NCBI GenBank assembly: GCA_016937155.1
Contig: JAFGWM010000040.1
Coordinates: forward strand, 213,267 to 254,359
Direction of reading: 5' to 3'
Source of the DNA: Deltaproteobacteria bacterium
Lineage (GTDB): Bacteria > Myxococcota_A > Polyangia > HGW-17
Length of the DNA: 41,093 nt
Part shown: one piece after another, positions 1 to 8,429 of the stretch
Layout of the letters: the number at the start of each line of letters is the position of its first letter
How positions within the stretch are numbered: the stretch's first letter is position 1
Made by a program: the position numbers and the translations under genes
The notes under the pieces: model-generated
What the model saw: the letters and a program-made list of their open reading frames with translations, nothing else
The model's database searches: none
What the model was told of the DNA's origin: nothing

Positions 1-2403
1 GTTTATGAAATAGGAAAACAGCAAAATGGAAAAATCTGTTACATAATGAGACTTGTGAGGGGAAAAACCCTTTACCGGATGATTTATGAACGGGATTTTG
101 TAAAAAGGCTCGAACTGCTTCATAACTTTATTCAGATATGCAATACGATTGCTTTTGCACACTCAAAGGGTGTAATTCACAGGGATATTAAACCTGCAAA
201 CATTATGATAGGGGAATTTGGGGAAACAGTTGTTCTTGATTGGGGTCTTGCCAAAATAAAAGGAGAAAAAGATCCCCGAAAAAAAGATCTGGTGGTTGAT
301 GCTGACAGTTTAAGAAAGAATCTTGATGAAACCACAGATGGAACACTCATAGGAACTCCTCTTTACATGTCTCCTGAACAGGCAATGGGAAAACTGGAGG
401 AAATTGATGAAGCCAGTGATGTTTATTCCCTTGGGGCAATGCTTTATGAATTGATTTGTGGAAAGCCCGTCTTTTCAACTGTGGAAAAGCCTTCGGAAGT
501 GTTGAAAAAAGTAGTCAACGGGATGATTACACCTCCAAAGCGAATTGAAAAAAGAGTTCCAAGGGAACTTGAATCCATTGTGCTAAAGGCGATGTCATGG
601 AAAAAACAGGATAGATATCAAAATGTTAAGGAAATGTCTAAGGAAATTAAACAATTTCTGGCTGGTGGAGTTGTAAAAGCATATACATATTCACCCATTG
701 AGCTGGTTCTGAAGAAAATACGAAAACATTTTCTACCGATTTTTCTACTTGTTCTGGTTTTTTCAGGTGTTCTTGCAACCTGGTGGTGGAGAGGATTTAC
801 TGAAATGCAGACCAGGACAAGAATAGAGACCAGGGAAAATATTAATAATTTACCCAGAGCCAAATCAATTATATCTGATTTTTCGACAATGGAGTTTGTT
901 TCAGAGGAAATGATGGAACTTTACTCACGTAAGCTTGCCAGTATGAAGGGGGAGGCTATAAACAGAGTTCTTATTGATGCTCTGAATCACGTGGATAAAA
1001 ACATACGTATTCTGGCCACCAGAGTATGTGCAATTCAGAAGGAAGGTGAGTGTGCTATTAAAATAATTGAGGCTCTCAAGGGTGGCAGGGAAATAGAGAG
1101 CAGTGTAATTTCTGAAATGTTTTTGGCTCTGGTCAGTATTCAGAATCCAGTATATGCAACTGATATAATGGATATATTTAATAGTTTTGAAAAATACAGC
1201 CACATATGGATTAATGCGATAACACTGCTTACACATATTGCAGTTTGGCCTGAACCGGAGCTCAGGGAACTCAGTATTAGCACACATATGGAAAATTGTA
1301 TGGTTTTATGCAAATCAAAAAGGAACAACAGGTGTATAGAATGCATGAGATCTCTCCTCAGGCGTGACAATAATAATTTTAATGCTGTTCTTGAAATCGC
1401 CAGAGCAAATTTCAGAGCTGGCTTCAGAGATGAATCTGAAAAATATATAAATATTGCCATGAAAAATAATTCCAATCCTTCAGCTGTTTTTACACTGAAG
1501 GGAGAAATTGAACTTGAAAAAGGTAATTTAGGGGATGGTGAAAAATACCTTGATAAAGCAATCTCCTGGAATTCAAAAAACATACATGCATTGAAATTAT
1601 TAATATTATTAAAAGTATATCAGGAAAAAATTGTTACAGATGATTATCTGAATAAAGTTCTGATCGGTTTCCGGAACCAGCGTGATCTTCTAATAGAGTT
1701 TGCGGATTTTCTTATTGATCTCAATTATTTAAATGCTGTCGGAAGAATAATGAAAAATAATTTCTGGTCAAATGATGAACCATGGATAGAACTTCTAAGA
1801 TTTAAATACTCTCTTGCAACTGGAAAAGATGACGATTTGCTTTTAGCAGGTTCAAAAATACTGGAAAAAAAATATTATTTTCGCAGATATTCAGGTTATC
1901 ATGGAGCAATGGAAGTCAGGCTTCACAGGAGTATTCCAATTAGTCAGCATTTCCTTTATACAAGGGATCAGAAACTCAGGTATTTTATATCCAGAAATGA
2001 ATGTTCCAGAGTGTTGTCCATGAGAGATAAAAATACAGCATTTTTCAGCGCAATGTGTGTAATCTGTTCCATCAGAGCCGGGAGGTTTTGCAGTGACTGT
2101 GTAAGTGACAGAGTATTCAGGAATGATTTTTTCAATCAGTTCACCAGATTGATGGCTGAAATGGAAAAAAATTCAGACGGGTTTATGATTAAAACACCAG
2201 AACATTTGCAGTTGTATTTATTAATGGATGGCCTTAAGGATGAAAAAAACAACATAAATCCTTATGATAAATACACATACTGGCTCAGCAGATTCAACTC
2301 CACCAGTATCTTTCATAATTATGTCAGAGAGTTTGTGAGAAATAAATCAAGAGAAACAAATACTGGTTACTCTGATGGTGGAAAAAGAAAAACAGACAAT
2401 TAG
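1..2403 (+). CDS. Membrane-anchored Ser/Thr protein kinase with C-terminal TPR region (5' end missing)
   Basis: The frame is open to the first base of the window, so the gene starts upstream and the Met at 46 is internal. Numbering residues from base 1, the catalytic loop HRDIKPAN is at about 60-67, a DWG triplet replaces DFG at 80-82, and the activation segment ends in SPEQ at 124-127. These are hallmarks of bacterial Hanks-type (PknB-like) kinases; DWG is a common variant in large kinases of Myxococcota and Planctomycetes. The glycine-rich loop lies outside the window. A single hydrophobic segment at about 243-263 (HFLPIFLLVLVF, then WWW) should anchor the protein in the inner membrane, with the kinase in the cytoplasm. 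The roughly 540 residues beyond it are helical; about 440-550 looks like TPR repeats, and the part before may be HEAT-like. The extracytoplasmic part probably senses or binds partners. Its substrate is unknown. Confidence 0.88.
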   Translation, partial: VYEIGKQQNGKICYIMRLVRGKTLYRMIYERDFVKRLELLHNFIQICNTIAFAHSKGVIHRDIKPANIMIGEFGETVVLDWGLAKIKGEKDPRKKDLVVDADSLRKNLDETTDGTLIGTPLYMSPEQAMGKLEEIDEASDVYSLGAMLYELICGKPVFSTVEKPSEVLKKVVNGMITPPKRIEKRVPRELESIVLKAMSWKKQDRYQNVKEMSKEIKQFLAGGVVKAYTYSPIELVLKKIRKHFLPIFLLVLVFSGVLATWWWRGFTEMQTRTRIETRENINNLPRAKSIISDFSTMEFVSEEMMELYSRKLASMKGEAINRVLIDALNHVDKNIRILATRVCAIQKEGECAIKIIEALKGGREIESSVISEMFLALVSIQNPVYATDIMDIFNSFEKYSHIWINAITLLTHIAVWPEPELRELSISTHMENCMVLCKSKRNNRCIECMRSLLRRDNNNFNAVLEIARANFRAGFRDESEKYINIAMKNNSNPSAVFTLKGEIELEKGNLGDGEKYLDKAISWNSKNIHALKLLILLKVYQEKIVTDDYLNKVLIGFRNQRDLLIEFADFLIDLNYLNAVGRIMKNNFWSNDEPWIELLRFKYSLATGKDDDLLLAGSKILEKKYYFRRYSGYHGAMEVRLHRSIPISQHFLYTRDQKLRYFISRNECSRVLSMRDKNTAFFSAMCVICSIRAGRFCSDCVSDRVFRNDFFNQFTRLMAEMEKNSDGFMIKTPEHLQLYLLMDGLKDEKNNINPYDKYTYWLSRFNSTSIFHNYVREFVRNKSRETNTGYSDGGKRKTDN

Positions 2404-2429
2404 GGAAAAGACAGTCTAAAAGGTTGTAT

Positions 2430-3287
2430 ATGAACAGAGTAATTACCCTGGAATCAAAAAAATGTAAGAAATGCTATCACTGTGTACAGAGTTGTCCTGA
2501 GAATGTTTTTGAAATAGGAGAGGGAGGGTATCCTTCCGATGTGAGGGCGGATTTATGTATTTTTTGCGGTCATTGTGTTGCGGTGTGTCAGTACAGTGCA
2601 CTTACTCACTATGCTTTTTCAGTGGAAGAAATGCTTCCGGTTGAAAAATTCAATTTTTCCACAAGGGATACAAGAAATCTTTTGCAGACAAGAAGATCCA
2701 TAAGATCCTTTTCAGATAAACCTCTGGAATCAAGGATTATCAGGCATCTGATAGAGACAGCTCATATGGCTCCGAGTGAATACAATAATAAGGAAAGAGA
2801 ATACACTGTAATAACAGATTCAGAAAAAATATCAGAAATGGAGAAAGATATAGCAGAACATTATCAGACACTTATGCTAAAATTCAATCCATTGACCAGA
2901 AAAATTCTGGGGTTTGCCAAAAAGGATATCGCAGACCAGTTTGAAAAGGTTGCACCTGACCTGTTGTCACTGAGAAAACGGGTTAAAAACGGGTTAAATC
3001 CGGTCTTTAGACAAGCACCATGCCTTATTTTTATTCATGCACCCAGATGGAATATTTTTGGAAGAGACAACTGTACTCATGCTGCAGACTATCTTATGCT
3101 TTATGCTCACAGTGCGGGGATTGGAAGTTGCAGTGTTGGATATGCTGTTGCTGCAGAATCAATAGTCAGAAAACATGTGAGGATTCCTTCAGATCATAGG
3201 ATCTATTCCTGCATTGCTCTGGGTTATCCTGATGTTAAGTATTACAGGGATTTACCAAGATCAAAACCGTGTATCAGGTGGGTTTAA
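2430..3287 (+). CDS. Nitroreductase-family protein with N-terminal 2x[4Fe-4S] ferredoxin domain
   Basis: Two ferredoxin cluster motifs open the protein: CKKCYHCVQSCP at about residues 12-23 and CIFCGHCVAVC at about 44-54. A nitroreductase domain follows, beginning RRSIRSFSDKPLE at about residue 90, a typical FMN-contacting start of the family. Fused ferredoxin-nitroreductases are flavoproteins thought to pass electrons from the Fe-S clusters to FMN, and they are common in anaerobes; the substrate cannot be read from sequence. I chose the ATG at 2430 because AAAGG at 2419-2423 sits six bases upstream; a TTG at 2424 is also in frame. The gene follows the kinase by 26 bp. Its stop codon overlaps the stop of the convergent gene by four bases. 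Confidence 0.88.
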   Translation: MNRVITLESKKCKKCYHCVQSCPENVFEIGEGGYPSDVRADLCIFCGHCVAVCQYSALTHYAFSVEEMLPVEKFNFSTRDTRNLLQTRRSIRSFSDKPLESRIIRHLIETAHMAPSEYNNKEREYTVITDSEKISEMEKDIAEHYQTLMLKFNPLTRKILGFAKKDIADQFEKVAPDLLSLRKRVKNGLNPVFRQAPCLIFIHAPRWNIFGRDNCTHAADYLMLYAHSAGIGSCSVGYAVAAESIVRKHVRIPSDHRIYSCIALGYPDVKYYRDLPRSKPCIRWV

Positions 3288-3853
3288 AAAGACCAGTGCA
3301 GAGTAAAATGCATTCCAATCGGGAAATATATTTCAAGTCCGCTTTCGGTACCAAAGGAAGGTCCTATACCTGCAAACAACCCCAGACCAACGGAAATCGG
3401 ATCCAGATTGAACAGAATGCTTGCTTTTCCGAAAATTCCGGAAACAAGGGCTGTATCATCATCATCCCATTCATCATTATACCAGTATCCATTTTCAAAA
3501 TGGCTTATTCCGGCAAAAATACCACCTGTGAATACTGCATAGAGTCGTCTGTCCGGAGTTATGAAAAAATACCTGTTAAGACCTCCTGAAACAGTCAGTC
3601 CCCAGTCTTCGTAGCAGTAACCATTATGGCATTCATCATCACCACTGACATAACTGATGTCATAGGCCCAGTTGGTTGTACCCTTCAGTCCCGTGAGAAT
3701 TCCAATACTTAGTCTGACTCCATCAGGTGTATGCTGACCACCACTTTGCCATCCCAGTTCAACAGTTAATGATGTACCTGGCTGAAAAAGATTGGGCTTT
3801 TCAGGATTAATGGAATAGAGTGAAGATATTATGGCCAGTGTTATGGGTAGCAT
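3284..3853 (-). CDS. Small outer-membrane beta-barrel-like protein, function unknown
   Basis: A 189-residue protein with a short hydrophobic N-terminus (MLPITLAIISSLYS) that may be a signal peptide. Alternating hydrophobic and glycine-rich strands follow, and the C-terminus is HWSF with a terminal Phe as in many outer-membrane barrels. An acidic turn (DEWDDDD) in the middle could be a surface loop. I prefer the ATG at 3853 because AAGGAG lies just upstream; an in-frame GTG at 3874 would add seven residues but has no ribosome-binding site. It converges on the nitroreductase gene and diverges from the TonB-dependent receptor at 4037. I do not recognise the family. Confidence 0.7.
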   Translation of the reverse strand: MLPITLAIISSLYSINPEKPNLFQPGTSLTVELGWQSGGQHTPDGVRLSIGILTGLKGTTNWAYDISYVSGDDECHNGYCYEDWGLTVSGGLNRYFFITPDRRLYAVFTGGIFAGISHFENGYWYNDEWDDDDTALVSGIFGKASILFNLDPISVGLGLFAGIGPSFGTESGLEIYFPIGMHFTLHWSF

Positions 3854-3931
3854 CTGTTCTCCTTTTTTCAGCACTGTTACTACAGTAAAAAATACATTGT
3901 AAAATTTAATGAAAAAATTGGAAGAAAGTAT

Positions 3932-3962
3932 TTGTAAAATTATGGAATTCGAATACTATAAT
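3932..3962 (+). promoter_or_regulatory. Candidate promoter for the receptor-lipoprotein pair
   Basis: A perfect TATAAT at 3957-3962 lies 75 bp before the start codon at 4037, with TTGTAA at 3932-3937. The 19-base spacer is longer than ideal. A second possibility nearer the gene is TTGCGT (3975-3980) and TATATT (3997-4002) with a 16-base spacer. Both lie in the divergent intergenic region. Confidence 0.35.
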
Positions 3963-4036
3963 TAAGAAGCTCGATTGCGTTTCCGTTTGTAATTGTTATA
4001 TTCGTTTAGTCTGGGTTTAACCTGACCGGGAAAGTT

Positions 4037-6781
4037 ATGAAATATTACTATTATTTATTTGTTTTTATATTAATTCAGTCTTTTGGAGTTCAGTCTCAAA
4101 CAAAAAAACCATCTAAAAAACCCACAAAAGAGGAGATTGAAAAACTCAAGAAAAGAGTTATTTATCCAAAACTTCTCAAATATATAGCCGCCAAATACCC
4201 TGAAAAAGCTGTAAAGGAAAACAGGGAGGGGACTGTTCTTCTTACTGTTTCAATTGACGAAACAGGAAAAGTTATTGGAGTTGAAGTTAAGAAATCTGCC
4301 GGAAGTGATCTGGACGAAGCCGCCAAAGAAGCTGTTATGAAATTTCTTTTTACTCCTGCATCAATTGATGGCAAGGCTATCCCCGTAAAGATTCCTCTTG
4401 CCTATCCTTTTAAACTTAGAAAATCGGATACACAACCGGTTAAAAAACCGGATGATAAAAATGCAGTGAAGGTTGATGGCAAAAAGACGGATCCCGGTAA
4501 AACACAGGATAAAAAGCCTGATCAGAATTCAAAAAATCCGGCTATTGACGGTAAAACTACTTCAACAGTAAGGAAACCGCCTGAAAAGAAAAATGAAAAC
4601 AGTGAACTGAGCGGCAGATTATGGGAAAAAGGCCGCCGATTCCGTTTGAAGAATGCTCAGGTAAGATTATGGCAAGTCAAATCTGATGGAAGTCGCCTTG
4701 AAAATCCACAGGATGTGGTTTATTCGGATAACAAGGGTTTTTTCGGTTTTAAAAATGTTCCGCCGGGTAACTATTTTATTGAAGTCATAATAGAGGGTTT
4801 TAAAACCCTAAACGATAATGTTCTGATTCTTCCATCCTCAAAAGCCAGGGTCAATCTCTATGTTGAGCGTTCAACAAAGGATGATTACTCAATTATTGTA
4901 ACAGGTAAGGCTGACAAAAAGGAAGTTGCAAGATATTCTCTGGAACTGAGTGAAGTACAGACAATTCCCGGGACCCAGGGAGATGCAATCAGAGCTATTC
5001 AGAACATGCCGGGGGTTGCCAGATCTCCTTTCAATCTTGGGTTGATTGTTGTTCGCGGAAGTGCCCCTGGTGATACCAGAGTGTTTTTTGAAGGACATGA
5101 AATTCCACAATTATTTCATTTTCTTGGTTTGACTTCTGTTTATAACAGTGATTTGCTCAAAAAAATCGATTTCATTCCGGGAAATTTCAGTGTGAGATAT
5201 GGCAGGGCAACAGGTGGTATAATTGATGTTTATACACGAAATCCAAAAAAAGACGGGTTTCATGGTTATATCGATCTTGACATCTGGGATGCCGGAGCTC
5301 TTGTGGAAGGTCCCATAGGAGATGGATCTTTTGCCATCAGTGTCAGGAGAAGCTGGATAGACAGTATTTTAAGACTGATACCGGAAGTTGGGATAGCACC
5401 GGTTTATTATGACTATCAGGGAATTTTAAGTTATCCGCTGTTTGGGGGTAATTTCAAGTTCATGGTGTTTGGAAGTGATGACAGACTCTTTTTACTTGAA
5501 GATGATTCAACACCCTACATTACAAATTTTCAGAAGGCTATCGCCATATATTCCAAACGTGATGGTAAGAATTACTTCAAGGGCAGCTTTGGAGCTGGAA
5601 TCAATGATCTCACTTTTGGTGTAGATGAGTTTAATTTTAATCTGAATTACTACAGACTCAACTGGAGGAGTGAGTATACCAGGACTTTTACAAAGGACTT
5701 AAAACTTACTGTGGGTATGGATGGCGAATTCACTGATGCTGATGTCACCCTTACCTTTGAAAACAGGGCTGCAGTTACTGATGATAATCCCACCGGACAG
5801 ACAGGATTCAACGTTAAGGATTATCTTCTGAATCAGGCTTTATGGATGGAGGCTACCTGGAAACCATTCAGCAGATTAACTCTCATTCCAGGGATAAGAA
5901 CAGATTTTCTTAAGACTGAAACATCCAGATATGTTGTTGCAGATCCCAGAATCACCGCAAAAGTAGAAGCAAAAAAGGATACTCTCTTCATCAACGCAGG
6001 TATTGGAATTTTTCATCAGGAACCTGAACTTTATCAGTTATCCCCGGAAATTTTCGGAAATCCTGATCTGAAACAGGAGAACAGTGTTCACGCAAGTCTG
6101 GGATTTTTCTGGAAGATAATGCCATCAATGACTCTGGAGATGACTGGTTTTTATAAGAATATGTGGAATCTCATTGTTGAAAATCCCAATATAACTCAGG
6201 GCGATAACTCTGTTGTTACTGATTATATGGTTAATAAAGGGATTGGAAGAGTATATGGTGGTGAGTTTTTATTCAAGAAACAGACGTCCACCACTTGTCC
6301 CCCTATCTGGGGAATGCAGAAATGTTTCGGATGGCTGAGTTATACTCTTCTGAGATCAGAGAGAAAGGATAATGATGAAGAAGGATGGAAGCTTTTCGGC
6401 TTTGATCAGACTCATATTCTTACAGCAATATTTTCCGGTATATGGAATGGTGGATGGCAGGTTGGATTCAGGTTCCGGCTATCCACAGGGATACCCATAA
6501 CTCCAATTGTTGGCGGTATCTATGATGCTGATACCGGAAGATACATCGGGGTGGAAGGTAAGCCTTATTCAGAGAGAATGCCTCTTTTCCACCAGCTTGA
6601 TTTCAGAATTGATAAAAAATTCAAGTTTAATACCTGGTCACTGACTGTGTATCTTGATATACAGAATGTCTATAACTATCAGGTAAGCGAATTTCTAACA
6701 TATAACTTTAACTACACCCAAAGAACTACAGTAGCGGGTCTTCCCATAGTTCCATCAATTGGAATAAAGGGTTCATTCTGA
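4037..6781 (+). CDS. TonB-dependent receptor with N-terminal TonB C-terminal-like domain
   Basis: The 914-residue protein starts with a signal peptide (about 1-21). Residues about 40-130 resemble the TonB C-terminal domain: a YPEKA start, EGTVLLTVSIDETGKV, and the FTPAS segment that follows the second helix. A Lys/Pro/Asp-rich linker runs to about 190. A carboxypeptidase-regulatory-like fold follows (about 190-280, with DNKGFFGFKNVPPGNY). The plug is at about 287-404 (QNMPGVAR, VVRGSAPGD, GRATGGIIDV), and a beta-barrel ends in GSF. TonB-dependent receptors import bulky substrates across the outer membrane using energy from TonB-ExbBD. A TonB-like domain on the receptor itself is unusual. The downstream lipoprotein gene begins 8 bases after the stop, so the two probably act together. 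The substrate is unknown. Confidence 0.9.
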   Translation: MKYYYYLFVFILIQSFGVQSQTKKPSKKPTKEEIEKLKKRVIYPKLLKYIAAKYPEKAVKENREGTVLLTVSIDETGKVIGVEVKKSAGSDLDEAAKEAVMKFLFTPASIDGKAIPVKIPLAYPFKLRKSDTQPVKKPDDKNAVKVDGKKTDPGKTQDKKPDQNSKNPAIDGKTTSTVRKPPEKKNENSELSGRLWEKGRRFRLKNAQVRLWQVKSDGSRLENPQDVVYSDNKGFFGFKNVPPGNYFIEVIIEGFKTLNDNVLILPSSKARVNLYVERSTKDDYSIIVTGKADKKEVARYSLELSEVQTIPGTQGDAIRAIQNMPGVARSPFNLGLIVVRGSAPGDTRVFFEGHEIPQLFHFLGLTSVYNSDLLKKIDFIPGNFSVRYGRATGGIIDVYTRNPKKDGFHGYIDLDIWDAGALVEGPIGDGSFAISVRRSWIDSILRLIPEVGIAPVYYDYQGILSYPLFGGNFKFMVFGSDDRLFLLEDDSTPYITNFQKAIAIYSKRDGKNYFKGSFGAGINDLTFGVDEFNFNLNYYRLNWRSEYTRTFTKDLKLTVGMDGEFTDADVTLTFENRAAVTDDNPTGQTGFNVKDYLLNQALWMEATWKPFSRLTLIPGIRTDFLKTETSRYVVADPRITAKVEAKKDTLFINAGIGIFHQEPELYQLSPEIFGNPDLKQENSVHASLGFFWKIMPSMTLEMTGFYKNMWNLIVENPNITQGDNSVVTDYMVNKGIGRVYGGEFLFKKQTSTTCPPIWGMQKCFGWLSYTLLRSERKDNDEEGWKLFGFDQTHILTAIFSGIWNGGWQVGFRFRLSTGIPITPIVGGIYDADTGRYIGVEGKPYSERMPLFHQLDFRIDKKFKFNTWSLTVYLDIQNVYNYQVSEFLTYNFNYTQRTTVAGLPIVPSIGIKGSF

Positions 6782-6789
6782 GGTGTAAA

Positions 6790-7743
6790 ATGAAAACAGC
6801 ACTAATATTTACAGTTATAACCATTTTATTTACATTCGGCTGTTCTGAGGATTTCCCTGATGCCGGTGAACTGGGAAATGAAAACCAGATTCTGGCAATC
6901 AAAACTGAACCTCCTGAGGTTGGTATTGGGGATGAGACTCTTATTACTCCACTTGTTCACTGGCCACAGGGGGATGAAAATTATCTCTGGTTTATCTGTC
7001 TTCCTGATAAAAAAGACAAAACAGATAATCTCAGTACATGTATAATTGATATGCTTGAAGAACAGAATGGACAGGTGGATGATTGTGGAGTCAATCCGGA
7101 TGACAGATTGTGTATACTTTCCCATGAAAAAGAGCCTTCATACACAGTTCCTGACATTTTATGGTTTTCTGCATCCACTACCACTCAGTATTTTTATGCC
7201 ATGATGATTGCATCCGATCAGGGGGATCCTTTAACCGAATGCGACTCTGCATGGAGGGAAATGATACCTGATTCAAAATGTCTTCTTTCAGGGAAAAGGA
7301 TTGTTTATAATCCCGGTGTTATAACCAATCGAAATCCGGAAATAAACGGACTTGTTTTCGGAGAAGAAACAGCAGATCCCACAGGTATTTATACAATTTC
7401 AGGTGGTAAAGCTGTTTTTCATGTTGATTTTGATCTTTCCACAGTTGATGAGTTTATTCCTGATGTGGAAAATACTTTGAGACTACAGGTTTCATTTTTT
7501 ACAACATGTGGCACTATTGATCCCTGGAGAGAAAGTATTGTCTGTTCTTCTACAGGTGATCCTGAAACTGCGGGATGTGAGGCGCTGGAGATGGAGCTTA
7601 AGGCAGATGTGAGCGGTGAATGTGTTATTCACACAGTGTTGATTGATAAGAACTATTTTGGAGAGGATGCTGATGTGATTGAGGGAACTGATCCGTATGT
7701 TCCCGGATTAACATGGCTTTCCCAGAGGATTCTGATTCAGTGA
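6790..7743 (+). CDS. Lipoprotein co-transcribed with TonB-dependent receptor
   Basis: A 317-residue protein with a lipoprotein signal: a hydrophobic stretch ends in FTFGC, placing the lipidated Cys at residue 18. The mature part holds several Cys residues (for example SKCLL, CSSTGD, GCEALE) that suggest disulfides. No known domain is evident. A GAGGTG Shine-Dalgarno overlaps the receptor stop codon, five bases before the ATG, which indicates translational coupling. By analogy with surface lipoproteins encoded beside TonB-dependent receptors it may bind or deliver the receptor's substrate, but this rests on position alone. Confidence 0.8.
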   Translation: MKTALIFTVITILFTFGCSEDFPDAGELGNENQILAIKTEPPEVGIGDETLITPLVHWPQGDENYLWFICLPDKKDKTDNLSTCIIDMLEEQNGQVDDCGVNPDDRLCILSHEKEPSYTVPDILWFSASTTTQYFYAMMIASDQGDPLTECDSAWREMIPDSKCLLSGKRIVYNPGVITNRNPEINGLVFGEETADPTGIYTISGGKAVFHVDFDLSTVDEFIPDVENTLRLQVSFFTTCGTIDPWRESIVCSSTGDPETAGCEALEMELKADVSGECVIHTVLIDKNYFGEDADVIEGTDPYVPGLTWLSQRILIQ

Positions 7744-7791
7744 GAAAATCCTTATTCCTGCAGCCTGATTCAATACTTTCGGGAATTTTAT

Positions 7792-8409
7792 ATGCCGAGA
7801 AATATTAATTCTATTTTAAATCTGCAGAAAAAGTGCCAGATCTGTGAAAAGGTTTATCTGATATTACTTGTGATCGGGCTGATTTTTTCAATAGCTTTTT
7901 CAGTATATATGGTGGGTTTGACCCAAATAGGTGCTTTCGCTTTTTTACCTGTGATTTTTGTGGCTGGTTATTTCATCATCGTGGCACTGAAAGGTAAATA
8001 TACTGTTGCTGATTCCAGACTGCACTGTAACAACTCCATTCTTAAATTATCAGATAAGTCTGGAGAAATACTTATAGATCTTTCCAGTGAACACAGTTTT
8101 GAATGTACTCTTGTTCAGAATCAGGGACTGTTCAGAAAAAATATATATCTTTACTGCACACTGAAACAGGATGATAAGGAAATAAATCTGAGGATTCCTT
8201 TTTCAGATGATCCGCGGGGTAGAGTCAGTGACAGAATTCATCTTTTAACGGAGTATCTCAATGAACTACTCTGTGGTGTTGATTTTACAGATGAAATTCC
8301 AATTCAGAATGGTACTTTATATGAGATCGTACACCTGAATCTTCCACTTTTTTTACCTATTCTTGATTACTGGTCCAGCTTTTTTCCAAAAAACACTTCA
8401 GTGAAGTGA
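7792..8409 (+). CDS. Membrane protein with two N-terminal transmembrane segments, unknown function
   Basis: A 205-residue protein with two closely spaced hydrophobic segments at about 21-45 and 48-67. A hydrophilic beta-rich part follows, of the kind seen in PH-like membrane proteins (YTVADSRLHC, GEILIDLSS). An N-terminal CxxC (KCQIC) is present. It follows the lipoprotein gene by 48 bp, and its stop is 20 bp from the stop of the convergent receptor gene. Only a weak GGGA precedes the ATG. I do not recognise the family. Confidence 0.65.
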   Translation: MPRNINSILNLQKKCQICEKVYLILLVIGLIFSIAFSVYMVGLTQIGAFAFLPVIFVAGYFIIVALKGKYTVADSRLHCNNSILKLSDKSGEILIDLSSEHSFECTLVQNQGLFRKNIYLYCTLKQDDKEINLRIPFSDDPRGRVSDRIHLLTEYLNELLCGVDFTDEIPIQNGTLYEIVHLNLPLFLPILDYWSSFFPKNTSVK

Positions 8410-8429
8410 GTCGATATAGGCGATGGAGG

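Noticed and set aside
46-48. ATG at 46 as the kinase start
   Set aside because: The frame is open to base 1 and the upstream residues continue kinase N-lobe sequence, so the Met is internal.
1140-1583. Minus-strand open frame of 147 codons inside the kinase gene
   Set aside because: It is antisense to the TPR region of the kinase and has no features of its own.
3269-3589. Plus-strand open frame of 106 codons after the nitroreductase gene
   Set aside because: It lies antisense to the minus-strand barrel-like gene, which has a signal peptide, a strong ribosome-binding site and a terminal Phe.
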